Position numbers and translations under genes: made by a program. The notes under the pieces were generated by a model. That model did no database searches, had not been told where the DNA came from, and saw only the letters and a program-made list of their open reading frames with translations. DNA of 64,000 nt from Annona cherimola (taxonomy: Eukaryota > Streptophyta > Magnoliopsida > Magnoliales > Annonaceae): assembly GCA_030490835.1 (NCBI GenBank), contig CM059977.1, positions 10,382,765-10,446,764 on the forward strand. Direction: 5' to 3'. The number at the start of each line of letters is the position of its first letter. Position 1 is the stretch's first letter. Positions 1 through 12,319 of the stretch are shown piece after piece.

Positions 1-444
1 TATATAAGTTTTTAGACCGGTCGTGTAAATGATCATGTGCCGTTCTGGGGCATAAAGAATAGAGATTGTCCATATATACTACAAAGAGCTCTGAAATAAG
101 TCTCAATTCCACAATACTTCAACCACCTCATGTCACAGAAAATCAACTCCCCCACAGTAACATCTCACTATAAATGAGGTGAAATCACGCCAACAATCGT
201 TTCTAAATTCAAATTATCATGGCATTACAAGAAATGTCCATTGCATGAAATTTGCGGCTACGCAGCAGTCTGTATCCTCCAGATCAAATCATGTTCCCAG
301 ATCAAATCATGTTCCCAGAATTGCAGGTCAAAAAAACTGATGCACTTTATAGATCAAGGACATTCATACACCATTGGATTGTCATGAAGAAAACTGGAGG
401 ACGGGCCATAATATATCGAATCACATACAAGTCCCAAAGTCAGC
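1..444. other. 3' flank of the reticulon-like gene
   Basis: This stretch lies beyond the stop codon of the minus-strand reticulon-like gene and probably contains its 3' UTR. A 16-bp direct duplication (AGATCAAATCATGTTC) lies around 283-315. I see no coding exon of a recognisable family and cannot place the polyadenylation site. Confidence 0.4.
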
Positions 445-3413
445 TCATGAATCTTTGTTCTTTGAAAATCGTCCAGGGATTCTGCTGATAACATTTGCAT
501 CCACAGTATTATAGTGCTTGGAGATTTTACTGTGGACAACTCCTGCATATCTATCCACTCGCTCTTCATATTTATTGTACAAAGCAGGGATTGTAATCGA
601 CACAACAGTTCCTGTGGCACAGACAATGTTGAAGAAGAAATCGTTAAGTGCGTTATCCATGTTCATGCATGTGCCCTTGTGTGGAGTAAACAAGGATTTG
701 GAATCTGTATGCACAAGAGGTGTATGGTGACTCAGTGCTTAGCAGTGCATCATAGGCATATAACACAGGATCACATTTCCCTGAATAAATTCAAAATCTT
801 ACTTAATCAACAAGAAGAAAATGATACATACCAATATACACAAGTGTGAAGAACGAAAAAAAGCTACCAATAACAGAGAAAAGCCAGAGGCCAACCACCA
901 CCTGCCAGGCTCAAATTTTAGAGTACTGCTTTTTGTTTCAGTCATTGAGCATTTTTATTACAAATTTCAAAACTACCAGTTGCTACGCACCTTAAAAAAT
1001 AATCTGAAGTCTTTTCCAAGAGTTATATCATGCGCCATAAGCAGAAAATAGTTGATTTTAACACGAAATGATGCAGCTGCATTGTGAACCATCTCCTCTG
1101 ACAAAACCAGTTCAGGCAATGGTCGAAGTTGTCTGCTTGTGCAGAATAAAGATATATTAATAAAGCCCAAATCAAAAAAAAAAAAAAAGACAGAATGAAA
1201 GACTTTCTTGCCATTGAGACACACACTGTTTCTTTAGGAAACATGCATATTACTGAATCCCAAGCTTGCACAAGTGGGAAGAATTATGATCAGGCATGAG
1301 CCAAAACCTCACAGAAATGTCTTAAGGCAAATCTTCTCAGCAGGAATGTAGCAACATGCATGCGGGTACCCTACCATTTTAAAGGAATTTAGTCATAATA
1401 TGGGTCCATGAAATCAAAACACTGGATGATCGATCATGATCACCATCGTCAAAAAAAGAATCCATGTGCTTACACCCTTTCGTAAAGCATCACATAATTT
1501 CTTCATACCAAAAAAGAAAGGATAAAGAAATTCAACAAAATGAAAACAAACATGAATTCTAAAGGCTTACTTATTCAGATAAGCAGCACTGTTGGCTCGA
1601 ATGAACAGGACTACAATCAAAATCAGCAGCAGGTCTGAAGAAATGGACAAGAACGATAAACCCGAGAACTCGTACAGAAGCCATACAACAGTGGCAAAAA
1701 CAATAATGCCAACAGATATGCTTCGGTATTTCCATAATATAACATCCGCAGCTAAAGAAAAACCAGTAACAGGGAGAGAAAAGAAAAATTAAAATGAGAT
1801 TCCATGGTTATAGATTGGAAAAATAAGAACACAGAGACAATGATTAAATTATTGGTTTTGCAATTGAATCCAACAGAAAAATCTGTCTCATAAAATTATT
1901 AGCAGTGCAAAAAATAAGGGACTTCTGCTTGCCATGTTCCATGCTCATAAGCCATGAGGGCATGAGAAAATCCCATGGTACAAATTATTTTTCTGTCAAT
2001 CACACAAAACTCACTGTGGAAGGACATCAGCAAATGCTAGACAGGCTAGTTATCATTTGTATCACTTTCAGAAGAAACATGAACCACTGACTGGATAGGT
2101 TCAATTTTAGCAATGAACAACCAGCAGCTCAAGTAAATTTAATCACGTGTCCATTGTAATAAATGGATGTCGTTAAATATCTAGTATGTAGCACTCACTG
2201 AATGGCAATCAAAAGCTGTGAGAAACCACAAACTAGCAGAAAATAAATATTACGCTATGCTTCAATAGCTGAGATTTGCACAAGCTAGCCATTCAGGATA
2301 TTAGATTAGTTGTATAACCTAGAAGCTCCACAGTGATGCATGATAATAATGCTCCGAGGACCTACACCAAATGATCCAAAGGTTTTCATTGCTCAGAGTC
2401 GGACCCACACAAGCAAGGTTCCGGGCTCTAGCAAACATGGAAGCATCTAAAAAAACAAATATCATGAAAAAAAAAAAATTGACATTTTAAAATGCAAATA
2501 TCAGGACCAAATATTGACATGGATCATCTGAACCAACCAAATATCCTCACGTCCTGCCCCAATATTATGTGTTCCAACCAATTACATAGGTAGAGAAATA
2601 TCCATATGGGAACCTACTACTATTAAATTCCCTTCTTGATAAGTTACTACTAGTAAGGTAGAAATTAGTGGTCTTGCTATTTACCTCTATTTTGAGTGTT
2701 CCCACCTTGCTGATAAGTTTAGAAGTACATGGAATGGTAGAAATTAGTGGCCTTGCTATTTGCCTCTATTTTGAGTGTTCCTAAAAAGTTAATAAATTAT
2801 GGCTGCAAATCATATTTTATATGAGGTTGAGAATACTATGGAAATAAAGCTTTTCTTCTTTTTTGTGAGGAATTGGTTGGTGTTTGAACAGTCTTTTGAA
2901 CAGGCTCCCCTATGGTAATCAGTTTTTCCTCATATAATCCATCTGAGTGTTTCACAATGTTTCAGCTACCGGTGTTTTAGAGATAATACCTGATGATGCG
3001 CCCCTAAATATTGCAAGAGATTATCAACAATTAATTAAAGGATCATCTAAGAATATTGCACAAAATACTGAAAATGCCATATCCATATTGAAAAATGAGC
3101 GCTAAACAGATCCTTTGCAAACAACGGCACATTCACAGTTTCACAATTTTGATATCAAAACAAACATGATATTCTTATAACGGAATTATGAATTAAGAAA
3201 TGTAGCAAGAGCATTTATGCCTTCAAAAGTAGTACAGATATCAAAAGGAACTCTACCTCTACCACCTCCCATAATTTGGTAAATAGACCGTTCCCGGTCA
3301 AACAATCTATATCCTGAACCACCTGAGTTTGGAGAACTACATTGTTCAAGCACTCTCTCCCTCCTAGCATCCCCACTAGTCTCGGCATTACATTGATCTT
3401 GAGAACCATCCAT
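445..3413 (-). CDS. RTNLB: Reticulon-like protein B family (RTNLB), 5 coding exons, 238 aa
   Basis: Plant reticulons are ER membrane proteins whose paired hydrophobic hairpins shape tubular ER. The coding exons on the minus strand are 3257-3413, 1571-1751, 991-1132, 832-901 and 445-611. All junctions are GT-AG, phases match and the total is 717 nt. The N-terminal 35 residues are polar and Ser/Gly-rich. The reticulon domain fills the rest: [20 protein letters not shown] near residue 36, then [12 protein letters not shown], a long hydrophobic hairpin, [31 protein letters not shown], and a C-terminus ending [14 protein letters not shown] chose the ATG at 3413 because it follows a good acceptor (TTAGCAG at 3421-3428) and gives the usual short RTNLB N-terminus. 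An upstream in-frame ATG at 3434 lies on the intron side of that acceptor. The acceptor implies a 5'-UTR intron. The first coding intron is long (about 1.5 kb). The exact paralogue number is not assigned. Confidence 0.93.
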
Positions 3414-4961
3414 CGGTGCACTGCTAATCAGCAATATTAGTTAATTACAGATTAAAATGCGAATGCAATCAGATGACAGAAAGAAGACTTGTAATCATTG
3501 GCACATTGAAATGAACCCAAAACAAACTGGCTTACATATTGTATACAACAAATAATACAAGATAGGAAATAATTTGAAAGGGATGGCCAATGATGGTGGT
3601 GTAATCATTTAGAAGGAGATTAAGTGGATGAAGGCTAACATTACCATCATCATCATTATCATCATAACTTGTTTCCGACTACGTAGGAAACCAATTACAC
3701 TATTCCAATCTATCGGTATTACATCCTCAGCAAGCTCATGCTTTTGCACGTTTTCTACTTCTTTTACAACCTAAAATATCCTTTTTCGCATTCTCATCCA
3801 AATGGATTAAAAAAACAAAATTTAGCTACTTGGAACATTTCACCACAACTTCTTCCATGAAATCCGTAATACAATATGCTAATAAAATGGTATATCAAAA
3901 TCGTGCAAAAAAGATTAATCGATGCATGGAGCAACTTTAATACCACAACCAATCATATAATTACCTCAAATGTTAATTACCAACGACTTTGAAATGAGAA
4001 TTGTTTTCCCTGACGCATCCAATAGAAAAGGAACAACCAAGCCAGGCTAACTGCTGGTTTTCTCCAGCAACAACATGCAGTTATGATCAAACCAGCTGAA
4101 GAAGAAGGCAGAAAGACCCCAAACAGCATGACCCTGCTAAAATGATGCCCCTTCTCCAAAGCTCACATATGCTCCTACCACCATAAAAAATAAAAATAAA
4201 AAAATAAGTAAGCTGTTAGTCCGTTACACAGCGCCCATTTCAGTAGTTCGTTCCCATTAGTCCATCCGTTCATCACATGGGCCAGTACTTTGACATCGAT
4301 AACAGCAATTTGAAATATTGGCAAATCAGGACGGCATACGGTGAAAAATACTAATTCAAGAAGCCCAGTTCCCAATTTCCCAATCCGAAGGATGGGAGGT
4401 GAAAAAACAAGCAAGAAATCACCAAATTGGCATTTTGCATATGGAAAGTGATTCGTTTCTAATAAAAAACCAGATCAAAGCCAGCAGAACGGGGACTCCT
4501 CGCGCGTGAAAACCCAAAGAGATATATTCGAGAACCGCCCATTTTCCAGCTGAAAGAGAGACGATTGCCTTAACCTCGGCTGCCGAATCGTGCGTCCATG
4601 ATGACGGAAAGAACAGCGCACAGTGCATAAAGAAGAAATCGTCAAATATCTGCGTGACTGGGAAAGAGAAAGAAGAAATTCAAAGGCAAAGACAAGATCT
4701 GACCTCACGCCAGCTGGAAAGGTGCGGTATTGACGATTCGTTTTTGAGAGAGACAGAACGTCACCGAAAGAGGCCTCAAGAAACAGTGAAGCGGATTGGA
4801 AAAGGGCGTGAAACTGCCCTTACAGACCGGCATAGCGAGAAGCTTGCTTGCCCGGTGTGTGTTTGAGAAAAACACCAAAACACAGGGGGGTTTGCTTCTT
4901 ATGAACCCTGCTAGGAACACGGCGTCGACTGTGATGTGAACAGTGCAATGTAGTATATTCT
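3414..4961. other. Probable 5' UTR intron and promoter of RTNLB
   Basis: This is the upstream side of the minus-strand reticulon gene. A splice acceptor at 3421-3422 suggests a non-coding first exon further upstream. The stretch around 4500-4950 is richer in GC and purine runs than its surroundings and is the likely promoter and 5' UTR. The first exon and transcription start are not resolved. No other gene is visible. Confidence 0.4.
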
Positions 4962-5243
4962 GGGTGTGTTTGGCAATCCATAAAAAATGTCAACTTAAAA
5001 CTTTTCAATCTAAAACTTTTCACTCTCCATCACTATCATATTTTTTAATTATTTTTTCACATTTTCCTATACAACTACCCTACTTTTTCAATCATTTCTA
5101 CACAACTATCCACACAACTAACCTATCTATTTTAACTTTATCCTCTTTACTACTTATCATTACTCCTATCATATCACATCATTTGACAACTTTTACTCCT
5201 CAAAACTTTTCATCAAAAGTTTTATTCATTACCAAACACACCC
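4962..5243 (-). mobile_element. Tourist-like MITE, copy 1
   Basis: This 282-bp AT-rich element has terminal inverted repeats GGGTGTGTTTGG and CCAAACACACCC and no coding capacity. The flanking triplet is TCT on both sides, a 3-bp duplication. Other copies have TAA, so the family fits PIF/Harbinger (Tourist-type) non-autonomous elements, whose termini resemble GGGNNTGTTTGG. Its body (AAACTTTTCACTCTCC and so on) is the reverse complement of most copies in the window. Confidence 0.85.
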
Positions 5244-5601
5244 TCTATTAATATCGTCTATGTTCTATTAATTGCTCCTTCTTCTATTTTCTAATTATTT
5301 AATTATACTTATGAACCGGGTTTGGAACACGGCATGAACTGTTCTCTAATCCGGTTCCTATACTTATCACGTTATTCTTATTTTTACCTTGCTTTTTGTA
5401 TGAGGTCTACACGGAATTCATCGGTAATCATCAAGAAGTGAAAACCCACAAATCCATCATATAACACGTTTTATCCGAAAAGCCATTCAAAATAGTCGTT
5501 TTAGTTGACGGTGATGATTCAAAGCAAACTTTTGATTTTCACATTAATATGAAGTTTGTAAGAAATCAAACCCATCTAGTATATTTAAAATTATTTATTT
5601 A

Positions 5602-5868
5602 GTGTATGTTTAGAAAGTGATGAAATTTTTTGTGTATGTTGAAATGGAAGAAAAAGATGTCATATGATAAAATTAATTACAATGAATAAATATAATAAAG
5701 TTATAATAACAAATAGAGTAATTATATGAATAGTTACGTAGAAATGATTGAAAGGTAAAATATCTATATAAAAAATGTAAAAAATAATTAAAAATAAAGT
5801 AATTATGGAGATTGAAAAATTTTACTTTGAAAAGGTTCATATGTAGTCAAGCATGCACTTAGTGTGTG
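5602..5868 (+). mobile_element. Degenerate Tourist-like MITE
   Basis: The body matches the same family (AGTGATGAAATTTTT near the start; AGTTACGTAGAAATGATTGAAAGG; GAAAAATTTTACTTTGAAAAG near the end). The termini are decayed (GTGTATGTTTAGAAAG at left, CATGCACTTAG at right). Limits are approximate. Confidence 0.6.
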
Positions 5869-6740
5869 TTCATAAAGATATAAAATTAAAAGTAGGAAAG
5901 TATGAATCAGAAAAAATGTAAAAAAAAGAAAAAGAAAAGTATTAATGTGGTATAGGGGTGTTAGTGGTCATGGTCAACCCGTCAACCCACTCGTTCAATC
6001 CCTTTATAAATGGATTTGAGTTGGGATTTTCGAATAAATGGGTTATGATCTGCTAACCCGTTTAACTATTTAATTAAATAAATGGATTAATGTTGAAATT
6101 TTATAACTCGTCAAGTCGTTTAACCCATATAACATATTCAACCCGTTTAATTCTTTCAACCAATTTAACTCACTTAACTCATTAAATTTTTATATATATA
6201 CATATAAACTTCTTGGTTATTTTCACTCTCTAAGTCTTCCTCAAGTCACTTAATTTTTATTTTCCCACTGTTGCCCTAATTCCATTTTTCTATTACTGCT
6301 CTATTTCCATTTCCCCTACGCCGAAAATACCCTCTCGTATCTTCCTGCGAGATCATTATCTACTAGAGTTTAGGCTTTCAGGTTATTTGCTATACAACCT
6401 GTTAATAACCTACCAACTCGTTTATTAAATGGTTTGTAAATGGGTTAGGGTTGAGTTTTTTTAAATAGATTAAAAGAGAGATTAGGGTTAAGATATTTTA
6501 AATGGGTTAGGATTAGGATTAGGATTAGGCTCCAACCCATCCAACCTGATCCGTTAACACTCCTAACGTGGTATGATAAGAGTGATATGAAATAAAAAAT
6601 AAAGTTAAAATTAATAGATGTTTAGTTACATAAAATATGTGAAAAATAATTGAAATACAATAGAAAAAGTAAAATAATTAATTTAGAAATATTTTTCCCA
6701 TTCTACATGTTCCCGTAATATGATTTTATTTTGGGATCCA
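5869..6740 (+). mobile_element. Tourist-like MITE split by an hAT-like insertion
   Basis: The left part (TGTGTGTTCATAAAGATA at 5872) and the right part after 6573 (GATATGAAATAAAAAATAAAG onward) together follow the body of the MITE family. They are interrupted by the hAT-like element at 5953-6565, so that element is younger. The right terminus is decayed and its limit is uncertain. Confidence 0.55.
5953..6565. mobile_element. hAT-like non-autonomous element with 8-bp TSD
   Basis: This 613-bp element has imperfect terminal inverted repeats, TAGGGGTGTTAGTGG at left and CCGTTAACACTCCTA at right. It is flanked by 8-bp direct repeats ATGTGGTA (5945-5952) and ACGTGGTA (6566-6573), which differ by one base. 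An 8-bp duplication and TAGGGGTG-type ends are typical of hAT elements. The interior repeats AACCCGTTTAA-like and AATGGGTTAGG-like words in both orientations. There is no transposase. Confidence 0.8.
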
Positions 6741-7744
6741 CCTAAGACTCCAATCAACATAATTTTATACCACAATTTATTACCTTAAGATAAATATAAT
6801 GAGCAATTTACATTATATTAATAAATTTTAATAGACATAAAAATAAAAGATTGTTGGGTTATAACTCAAATTATATGTTGTCGTCATCTGATGTGGGCAT
6901 AGTATTTGTATTGTCATCTTCAAAAAATAAAAGTTTTACAGATTGTCCTTCTTGATATGAAGATATTTTAGAAAAATTCCCTCTACCATGTGAGGTTTGT
7001 GAAATGATCTGATTGTAGTATTAATTGTCACCGAATATGAAAAATACTAATAAAAAACTATCTTCTCCATGATGTGAGGTTTATGAAAGGATCTGATTGT
7101 AATAAGAGTCGTCATAGTGCATAAAAAATGCCAAGAAAAAACTGTCTACCTTTACTAATCATTACCTTTACTGTACATTTGATAAAGGGTAAAAAGGAAG
7201 ACATTATAAAGAAAGATTTTTAAACAGTGAGAAGATATGAAAAGATTGATAATGGTATAAAGATAATAATAAAAGAAGTATTATGTTGGCGAAGTAATTG
7301 AGATGTCACCTCACATAAAAAAAAAAAAAAATAGCCTAGAAAGTGCGAGGAGTATTTAAAAAAAAAAAAAAAAAAAACTTTGCGTTGTTACAACACGGAG
7401 GCGATACTAGAGAATAAATTAGTGATACAAATCGTCATTATTATATTTATTAATCATCTAAATCATTAAATATCTAATCAAGTGGCAGTCGATTCTCCGG
7501 TGGGCGCAATAACAAAGATGATAAAAGTGTTTGAAATTCAAACATCTATCCTTCTCACACGCGCTTCACGTTGCTGACCTACTAACCGAGTATGCTGCAT
7601 GTGTGGGCTTACCCAAATGTGAGGGCATGGGTCACTCGTTTGTATTTTGAATAACTTTGCATGGACATTTCTCATGTCAATGATTAAGCAGTGGTGCACT
7701 CTTTTTCCATTCTTCATGTATGGATTTTTAATGAGGCTGGAGGG
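6741..7744. other. AT-rich intergenic, no gene seen
   Basis: This stretch holds low-complexity A/T sequence, short poly-A runs at 7319-7331 and 7360-7377, and a weak resemblance to the MITE body around 7165-7300. No coding exon or clear element boundary is visible. Confidence 0.4.
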
Positions 7745-9210
7745 TTGTAAACAATATTCCCTTTCCAAAAGGCGATGCAGATGATTGTGTATTTTGGGCC
7801 TCGGAAAATGATGGATACTTTAAAGTAAAATCTGCCTATAAGATGGCTGTTTTGTATGATCAAAATCGTGTAGGAAATCAAACTCAATATTGAGTTCCAC
7901 TGGTCTTCAAAATCTTGTGAAAACTGAAATTTCCAAGGAAGATATTGATTTTTGGCTGGAGACTACTAACTGATTCTTTACCTACGAGAGCAAACTTGGT
8001 TAGAAGAGGTATTCAAACTCAATCAACATGCCTCCTATGCAATATAACATATCAACTGAGTCGTGCTCGGTTGGTGGCCGCAGCGGTAATAGGGCATTTG
8101 CAGAGCAGCGGTCGGGGGTTCGAATCCCACGTTAGGATTTCGGCCCGGAAAATGTTGTGGGAGCTGTGGTCTCCTTTTGGGTTGGTGTGGAAACTGTTGT
8201 CTCCTTTTGGCTTGGTGGAAGTTGTGTCTTCCTAATTCTTTAGTGGAGCTGTGTCTCCAGATTTCTTTGGGGGAGTTATGTATCTCCGTATTTATATGAA
8301 TGTCTCAAAACTTCAATGTAATATGTGTTAAGATGTACGTAAATATAACCACAAAAAAAAAATTTGTGAGCATCTACTCAAGAGTTGTCCACTTATTAGG
8401 AAGGGCTATGCAGAACAGTTGCAGAAGCTTCTTTCAGGCATGGACAATTCAAGTGTGTGGGGTGTATTTAAATCATCGTTGATGCGTAAGAAACTGAATC
8501 CCCTCATCTTTTTCCCTTGCACATGTCGGAGAATATGGCTTTCGCAGAACAAATTCTATGCTAAAGGAATTAGACCCCAAATGGGGAGTGTTCCACAATG
8601 GACTACTGATTTCGTACAGACTGTGGTATGCACCAGACTTCAAAAGATACAAAATCAATTGGTTCATGAGAGTGTGGCTAGATGATCTCTACCTAAGGAG
8701 GGAATTTTAAAGATAAATGTTGACCCTGTCTTCAGAATCAGAAAATGGCAATGGCAGGGGAATATTGAATGCCACATTGATGGGTGCTCAAGCAATTCTT
8801 CTGAGTCTTATATGAGCAAAAAATCATTCCTTCAGGAAAGTCCAAATTGAGACTGATTCCTTAATTCTTGTATCTTTGGTCAATGGAAGTGGTGTCTTCA
8901 GATCCTACCTGAGCGCAATGGTAAACAAAATCAAAACTCTGTGAAAAAGCCTGATTCCTGTCAGTTTGCCCATGTCTTGGGATCAGGTACAATGCGGCCC
9001 ATTTTTTGGTAGAGAATGGCCTAAATGATGTTATTTCTAAGCATGTGTGGATGGAAAATTCACCAGTGTATAGTAGAAATGCTATGTAAAGATGTTTTCC
9101 TTTTAAATGAATTATCTGATGGTCCATCCTCATCGAAACTCCTACCGAGATGTGGTAGAGGATTGGGATTGAGGATTTCCATTGTGTTTCTTTGTCCAAA
9201 AAAAATTTTT
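7745..9210 (+). pseudogene. Decayed L1-type LINE 3' end (zf-RVT and RNase H-like parts)
   Basis: Translated pieces fit the C-terminal part of plant L1-type LINEs. They include NIPFPKGDADDCVFWASEND and GYFKVKSAYKMA (7755-7850), then a zinc-binding RT-linker region FGWRLLTDSLPTRANLVRRG (7948 on) ending CLLCN. After the SINE comes CEHLLKSCP (about 8363), then LPKEGILKINVD (8689 on), an RNase H-like (RVT_3) start. The copy carries in-frame stops (around 7893 and 7918), frameshifts and the SINE insertion, so it is dead. An A-run near 9199 probably marks the 3' tail. Nothing of the 5' part (endonuclease and most of the RT) is visible upstream. Confidence 0.75.
8066..8352 (+). mobile_element. tRNA-derived SINE inserted in the LINE relic
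   Basis: The head resembles a tRNA gene: an A-box-like segment GGTTGGTGGCCGCAG and a B-box GGTTCGAATCCC at about 8117-8128. A tRNA-unrelated body with repeated TGTGTCTCC/TTGTCTCC words follows, ending in an A-rich tail (about 8351-8361). The LINE reading frame is intact on both sides (CLLCN before, CEHLLKSCP after), which shows this is an insertion. I could not define a clean target-site duplication. Confidence 0.75.
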
Positions 9211-9959
9211 AAAAAAATAATGAGGCACTTCTTTAACATTAAAATTAAAAACAAACATTCAATATATGTAGGAGTGATTTCATGTAACTTTATTTATTTT
9301 TTCAAGTTTTATAGTTGATGGAAAATCCACTTCATTCAATTGTTCATTTGAAAATTCGAACCATTGGATTTCCCCCACTAGAGTAGTCCTGACCCCTGAT
9401 CAGCAGAGCACCGTCAACGTTGATTGATGGTTAAGATTCCTTTCAATGCAATCGGCCTGGTGGTTCGCACCACATCCTACTCAAATTTCAAATCAAAAGT
9501 TTGGTAGTAATACCCGTCGTTCTCAGGAGAAATGATACAGTAGATAGATCAGCAGAGCAAATGAGCAATGCTTGATTATTCGTCTGCCCGCTTAGTCTCG
9601 AGACCAATATAATTATTATACAAGGATGATCTTTGCAATTGGTGGACCATCCAAATGGTGGGTCCCACATATTTATTTGTTAGACTTAAAAAGAAAATGT
9701 CCAAATTCCAGTTACCAAGTTTCCCCCGTTATAATGAAGTAAGCAGCCTAAGTTGAAAATAATCGGTCCCAAATTAGACGACCCGCCTTAACCGTTAACA
9801 AGACCGCCAGTTTTGTGGAGGGGACTCCGGAGTTTTCTCAGTTTGAGTTGTTATGGTTGTAATTTGTAAAATGGATTCATAAGAGCCTGCATATGATCCA
9901 TCACCCTTTGCCAGAGTAACAGCATCTTCCTCTTGAGAGAACAACGGAGAGAGTGAGAA
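9211..9959. other. Intergenic and upstream region of the U-box relic
   Basis: No repeat or exon is recognised. The last 150 bp before the ATG at 9960 become less AT-rich and contain a purine run (GAGAGAACAACGGAGAGAG), which suggests a former 5' UTR. Confidence 0.35.
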
Positions 9960-11730
9960 ATGGAAGATGCAAACTATCATCATCTGATAAGATTCCGCAA
10001 CTGTCATCCCCTTCTCCGGCCGACGGTGGCAGGAAGGAATCTCCGGGGAGACGACGGCCCCCACGTCGTCGTCCGCAACCTCATCGAGCGGCGGCCAATA
10101 TACGCGCTTATGCTACTGGCCAACGAGATCTCCCTCTGCGAGCCTCCCACCGTCCCGCTCCGCCGCAACACCTCGGCGGCGATCTTCGTCATCGACTGCT
10201 TCGCCTACATCTTCCAGTGCATCAAGGAATCCACCCCAGAAGAGGAGGACGCGATTCTGGCCTACCCGAAGCTGGCCATCCTCTGCTTCCGCGAGATGTT
10301 CATGGTGCTGCGGCGGGTGCGGTCGCTCATCGAGGCGTGCTCCAAAGGCAGCAGAATCTCCGCGCTGATGCTGATCGAAGAGCGCTCCGTCGTCTTCCGC
10401 AACCTGGCCAAGGAGCTGGCAAAGATGCTGGGTTTCTTCCCGTGGAGGGTGTTCAGCTGCGTGAAGAGGGCTAAGGAACTGGAAGAGCTGATGGGCCTGG
10501 TGAAGCAGGGGTGCGAGAATGCGGCTGCTGTTGTCGACAAATCCGATTCCAGCGTCGGCGAGGAGATCTTCACCGAGATGGGGGGGATGCAGCTGGACAA
10601 CTTTCCGGCCCGGGATAGGGTGGAGAAGATCTTCAAGAAGCTGGGGATCGAGGAAATGGAGGGAAGGGTGCAGGAGATGAAGATGCTGGAATGGGAGACC
10701 CGAGAGCGAAGCGAGCTGAGGGAGGGTTGGACGGAATTCATCAGCTACTGCAAGTCCGTGATCCTGGGAAACCTGTGGCCCAACACAAACACCTATGACC
10801 GCAACCTAGCTGCGGGTTGGAGCATTCCGGAGAGCTGCCGGTGCCCCATCACGAAGGCGGTGATGAACGAGGCCAACATCAGGCTCTGGATCCACGCCGG
10901 GAACAAGACGTGCCCGGTCACCGGCATTGTTCTGGACGCGTCGTCGGTGACCCCTTCTTCGGAAATCCAAACGACGATCGTGGAGTGGTGCAAGGAGAGT
11001 AAGATTCTGCTAAGGCCCGCGGAGGGAGTGAAGGAGCGTAGCGCGGCGGATTACTTTGCGGAGAAGCTGTTCCGGTCGTGGACGTCGCCGTCAGCGACGG
11101 AACGGGTGATCAGGGAGGTAATCACGCAGATGGGACACAGCCGGACGATGCGGGTGCACTTGAGGGAGGCCGGCGTGCTGCCGCTGCTGCTCCGATGCCT
11201 CTATTCGGAGGATCCACCCTATCCAAAAGACGGCCATGGAGGCCGTCCACAAGCTGTCCATCGAGTACTGGAACAAACAGAGGTTCATGGAGGCGAAGGG
11301 GGGCCTTTCGGCGGTGGTGGATATCCTGAAGAACGGACAGAAGTGGGATGCTCGGGGGACGCGACGGCGACCATCTACCAGCTTGCGAAGGTAAGGCCAT
11401 ATCAGCGGCGGGGTGGCGGAGGAGCTGGTGAGGGTGATGAGGGAGGGGACGCAGAAAGCGAGGAGGTGGCCGCTGGCGGCGATACCGAAGGTGGGGAGCG
11501 AGGAGGCGAAGCTGAGGGAGGTGGAGCTGCTGCTGAGGACGGGGCAGAGAGGGGAGATAGAGGAGGTGATGAGGGTGGTGTACAGGGAGCCGGTGCCGCA
11601 GCTGCTGGAGGAGACTGGGAGGACGGCGAAGAGCAGGAGGTTGAGGAAGAAGGCGAGAGAACTGATGAAGTCGACCACCACATGGCTGTGGATCTTTGAG
11701 AGGCTTTCCAAGCCTGGCGTCTTTGATTAG
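9960..11730 (+). pseudogene. Plant U-box (PUB, UND-U-box-ARM) E3 ligase, broken copy
   Basis: Intact relatives are intronless E3 ubiquitin ligases with a UND N-terminal domain, a U-box and ARM repeats. Here the UND region is readable from ATG 9960 (residues 1-280, e.g. PKLAILCFREMFMVLRRVRS). The U-box starts near residue 289 as WSIPESCRCPITKAVMN but jumps directly to EANIRLWIHAGNKTCPVTG. The usual DPV...TGQTYDR segment of about a dozen residues is absent. The ARM part needs three frame changes: to frame +1 near 11215 (QKTAMEAVHKLSIEYWNKQ), back near 11345 (SGDATATIYQLAK), and to +1 again near 11400 (GVAEELVRVMREGTQKA), ending at TAG 11728-11730. The region is GC-rich, as in intact intronless PUB genes. 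Its closest group seems to be PUB17/18/19-like. Assembly error could explain a frame change but not the missing U-box loop. Confidence 0.82.
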
Positions 11731-12319
11731 AACATAACTGCGTTTGATCATCTGAGAGTACTGGGTGGGTGTGGAATGGATAGCAGATCTGTATATATGG
11801 CGACGAAGGCTAGTCAAGGGATTAATTAGTAGAAGAAGGTGAATGAACATTGGACTCGGTTGAGTGCGTGGTGAAGCATGCATGCATGCATGCAGTGGGA
11901 GAGCAAGACTAACCCACCTGCGCTATATATCCGTGAATTTTTATCCCTTTTTATCCTCATGTTGGGGTGACTGATCACCCCTTTAATTTACTGTGGGAGC
12001 CATCATTTGTCATGTGACTTACAACCATCTCATAACAGCAGGGAATATTTGTTTCAGTTCGTATTAATGCGCGCGGGTGATTTACATGGATTTTGCCTTA
12101 TTTTCGCATAATTATGTGGACGACTATTTATTTCATCACGGAGGTAAGGATTGGTTCCGTTGTACCGGTTAAATCGCTTCATTTTTATACACCGGGATTT
12201 TTATTATACTTGCTTTTGCACCTATAGACTATAGTTCGATGATTGTTTATTATATACGAGATCCTAATTCCTAATTCGATTTTCAATTGAAACAACTTTC
12301 GACCTCAGTTTTTTTCTTT
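11731..12319. other. 3' flank of the U-box relic
   Basis: A short CATG repeat (11877-11892) and plain AT-rich sequence. No gene is seen. Confidence 0.35.

Noticed and set aside
6500..6535. Telomere-like GGATTAGGATTAGG repeat
   Set aside because: The unit is ATTAGG-like, only about four copies, lies inside an hAT-like element, and is not the plant TTTAGGG repeat.
8066..8140. Possible tRNA gene
   Set aside because: Has A- and B-box-like segments but no foldable acceptor stem, is followed by a SINE body and poly-A, and sits inside a LINE.
11091..11883. Antisense open frames of 200-250 codons opposite the U-box relic
   Set aside because: They are Pro/Ser/His-rich shadows of GC-rich coding sequence on the plus strand, with no family similarity.
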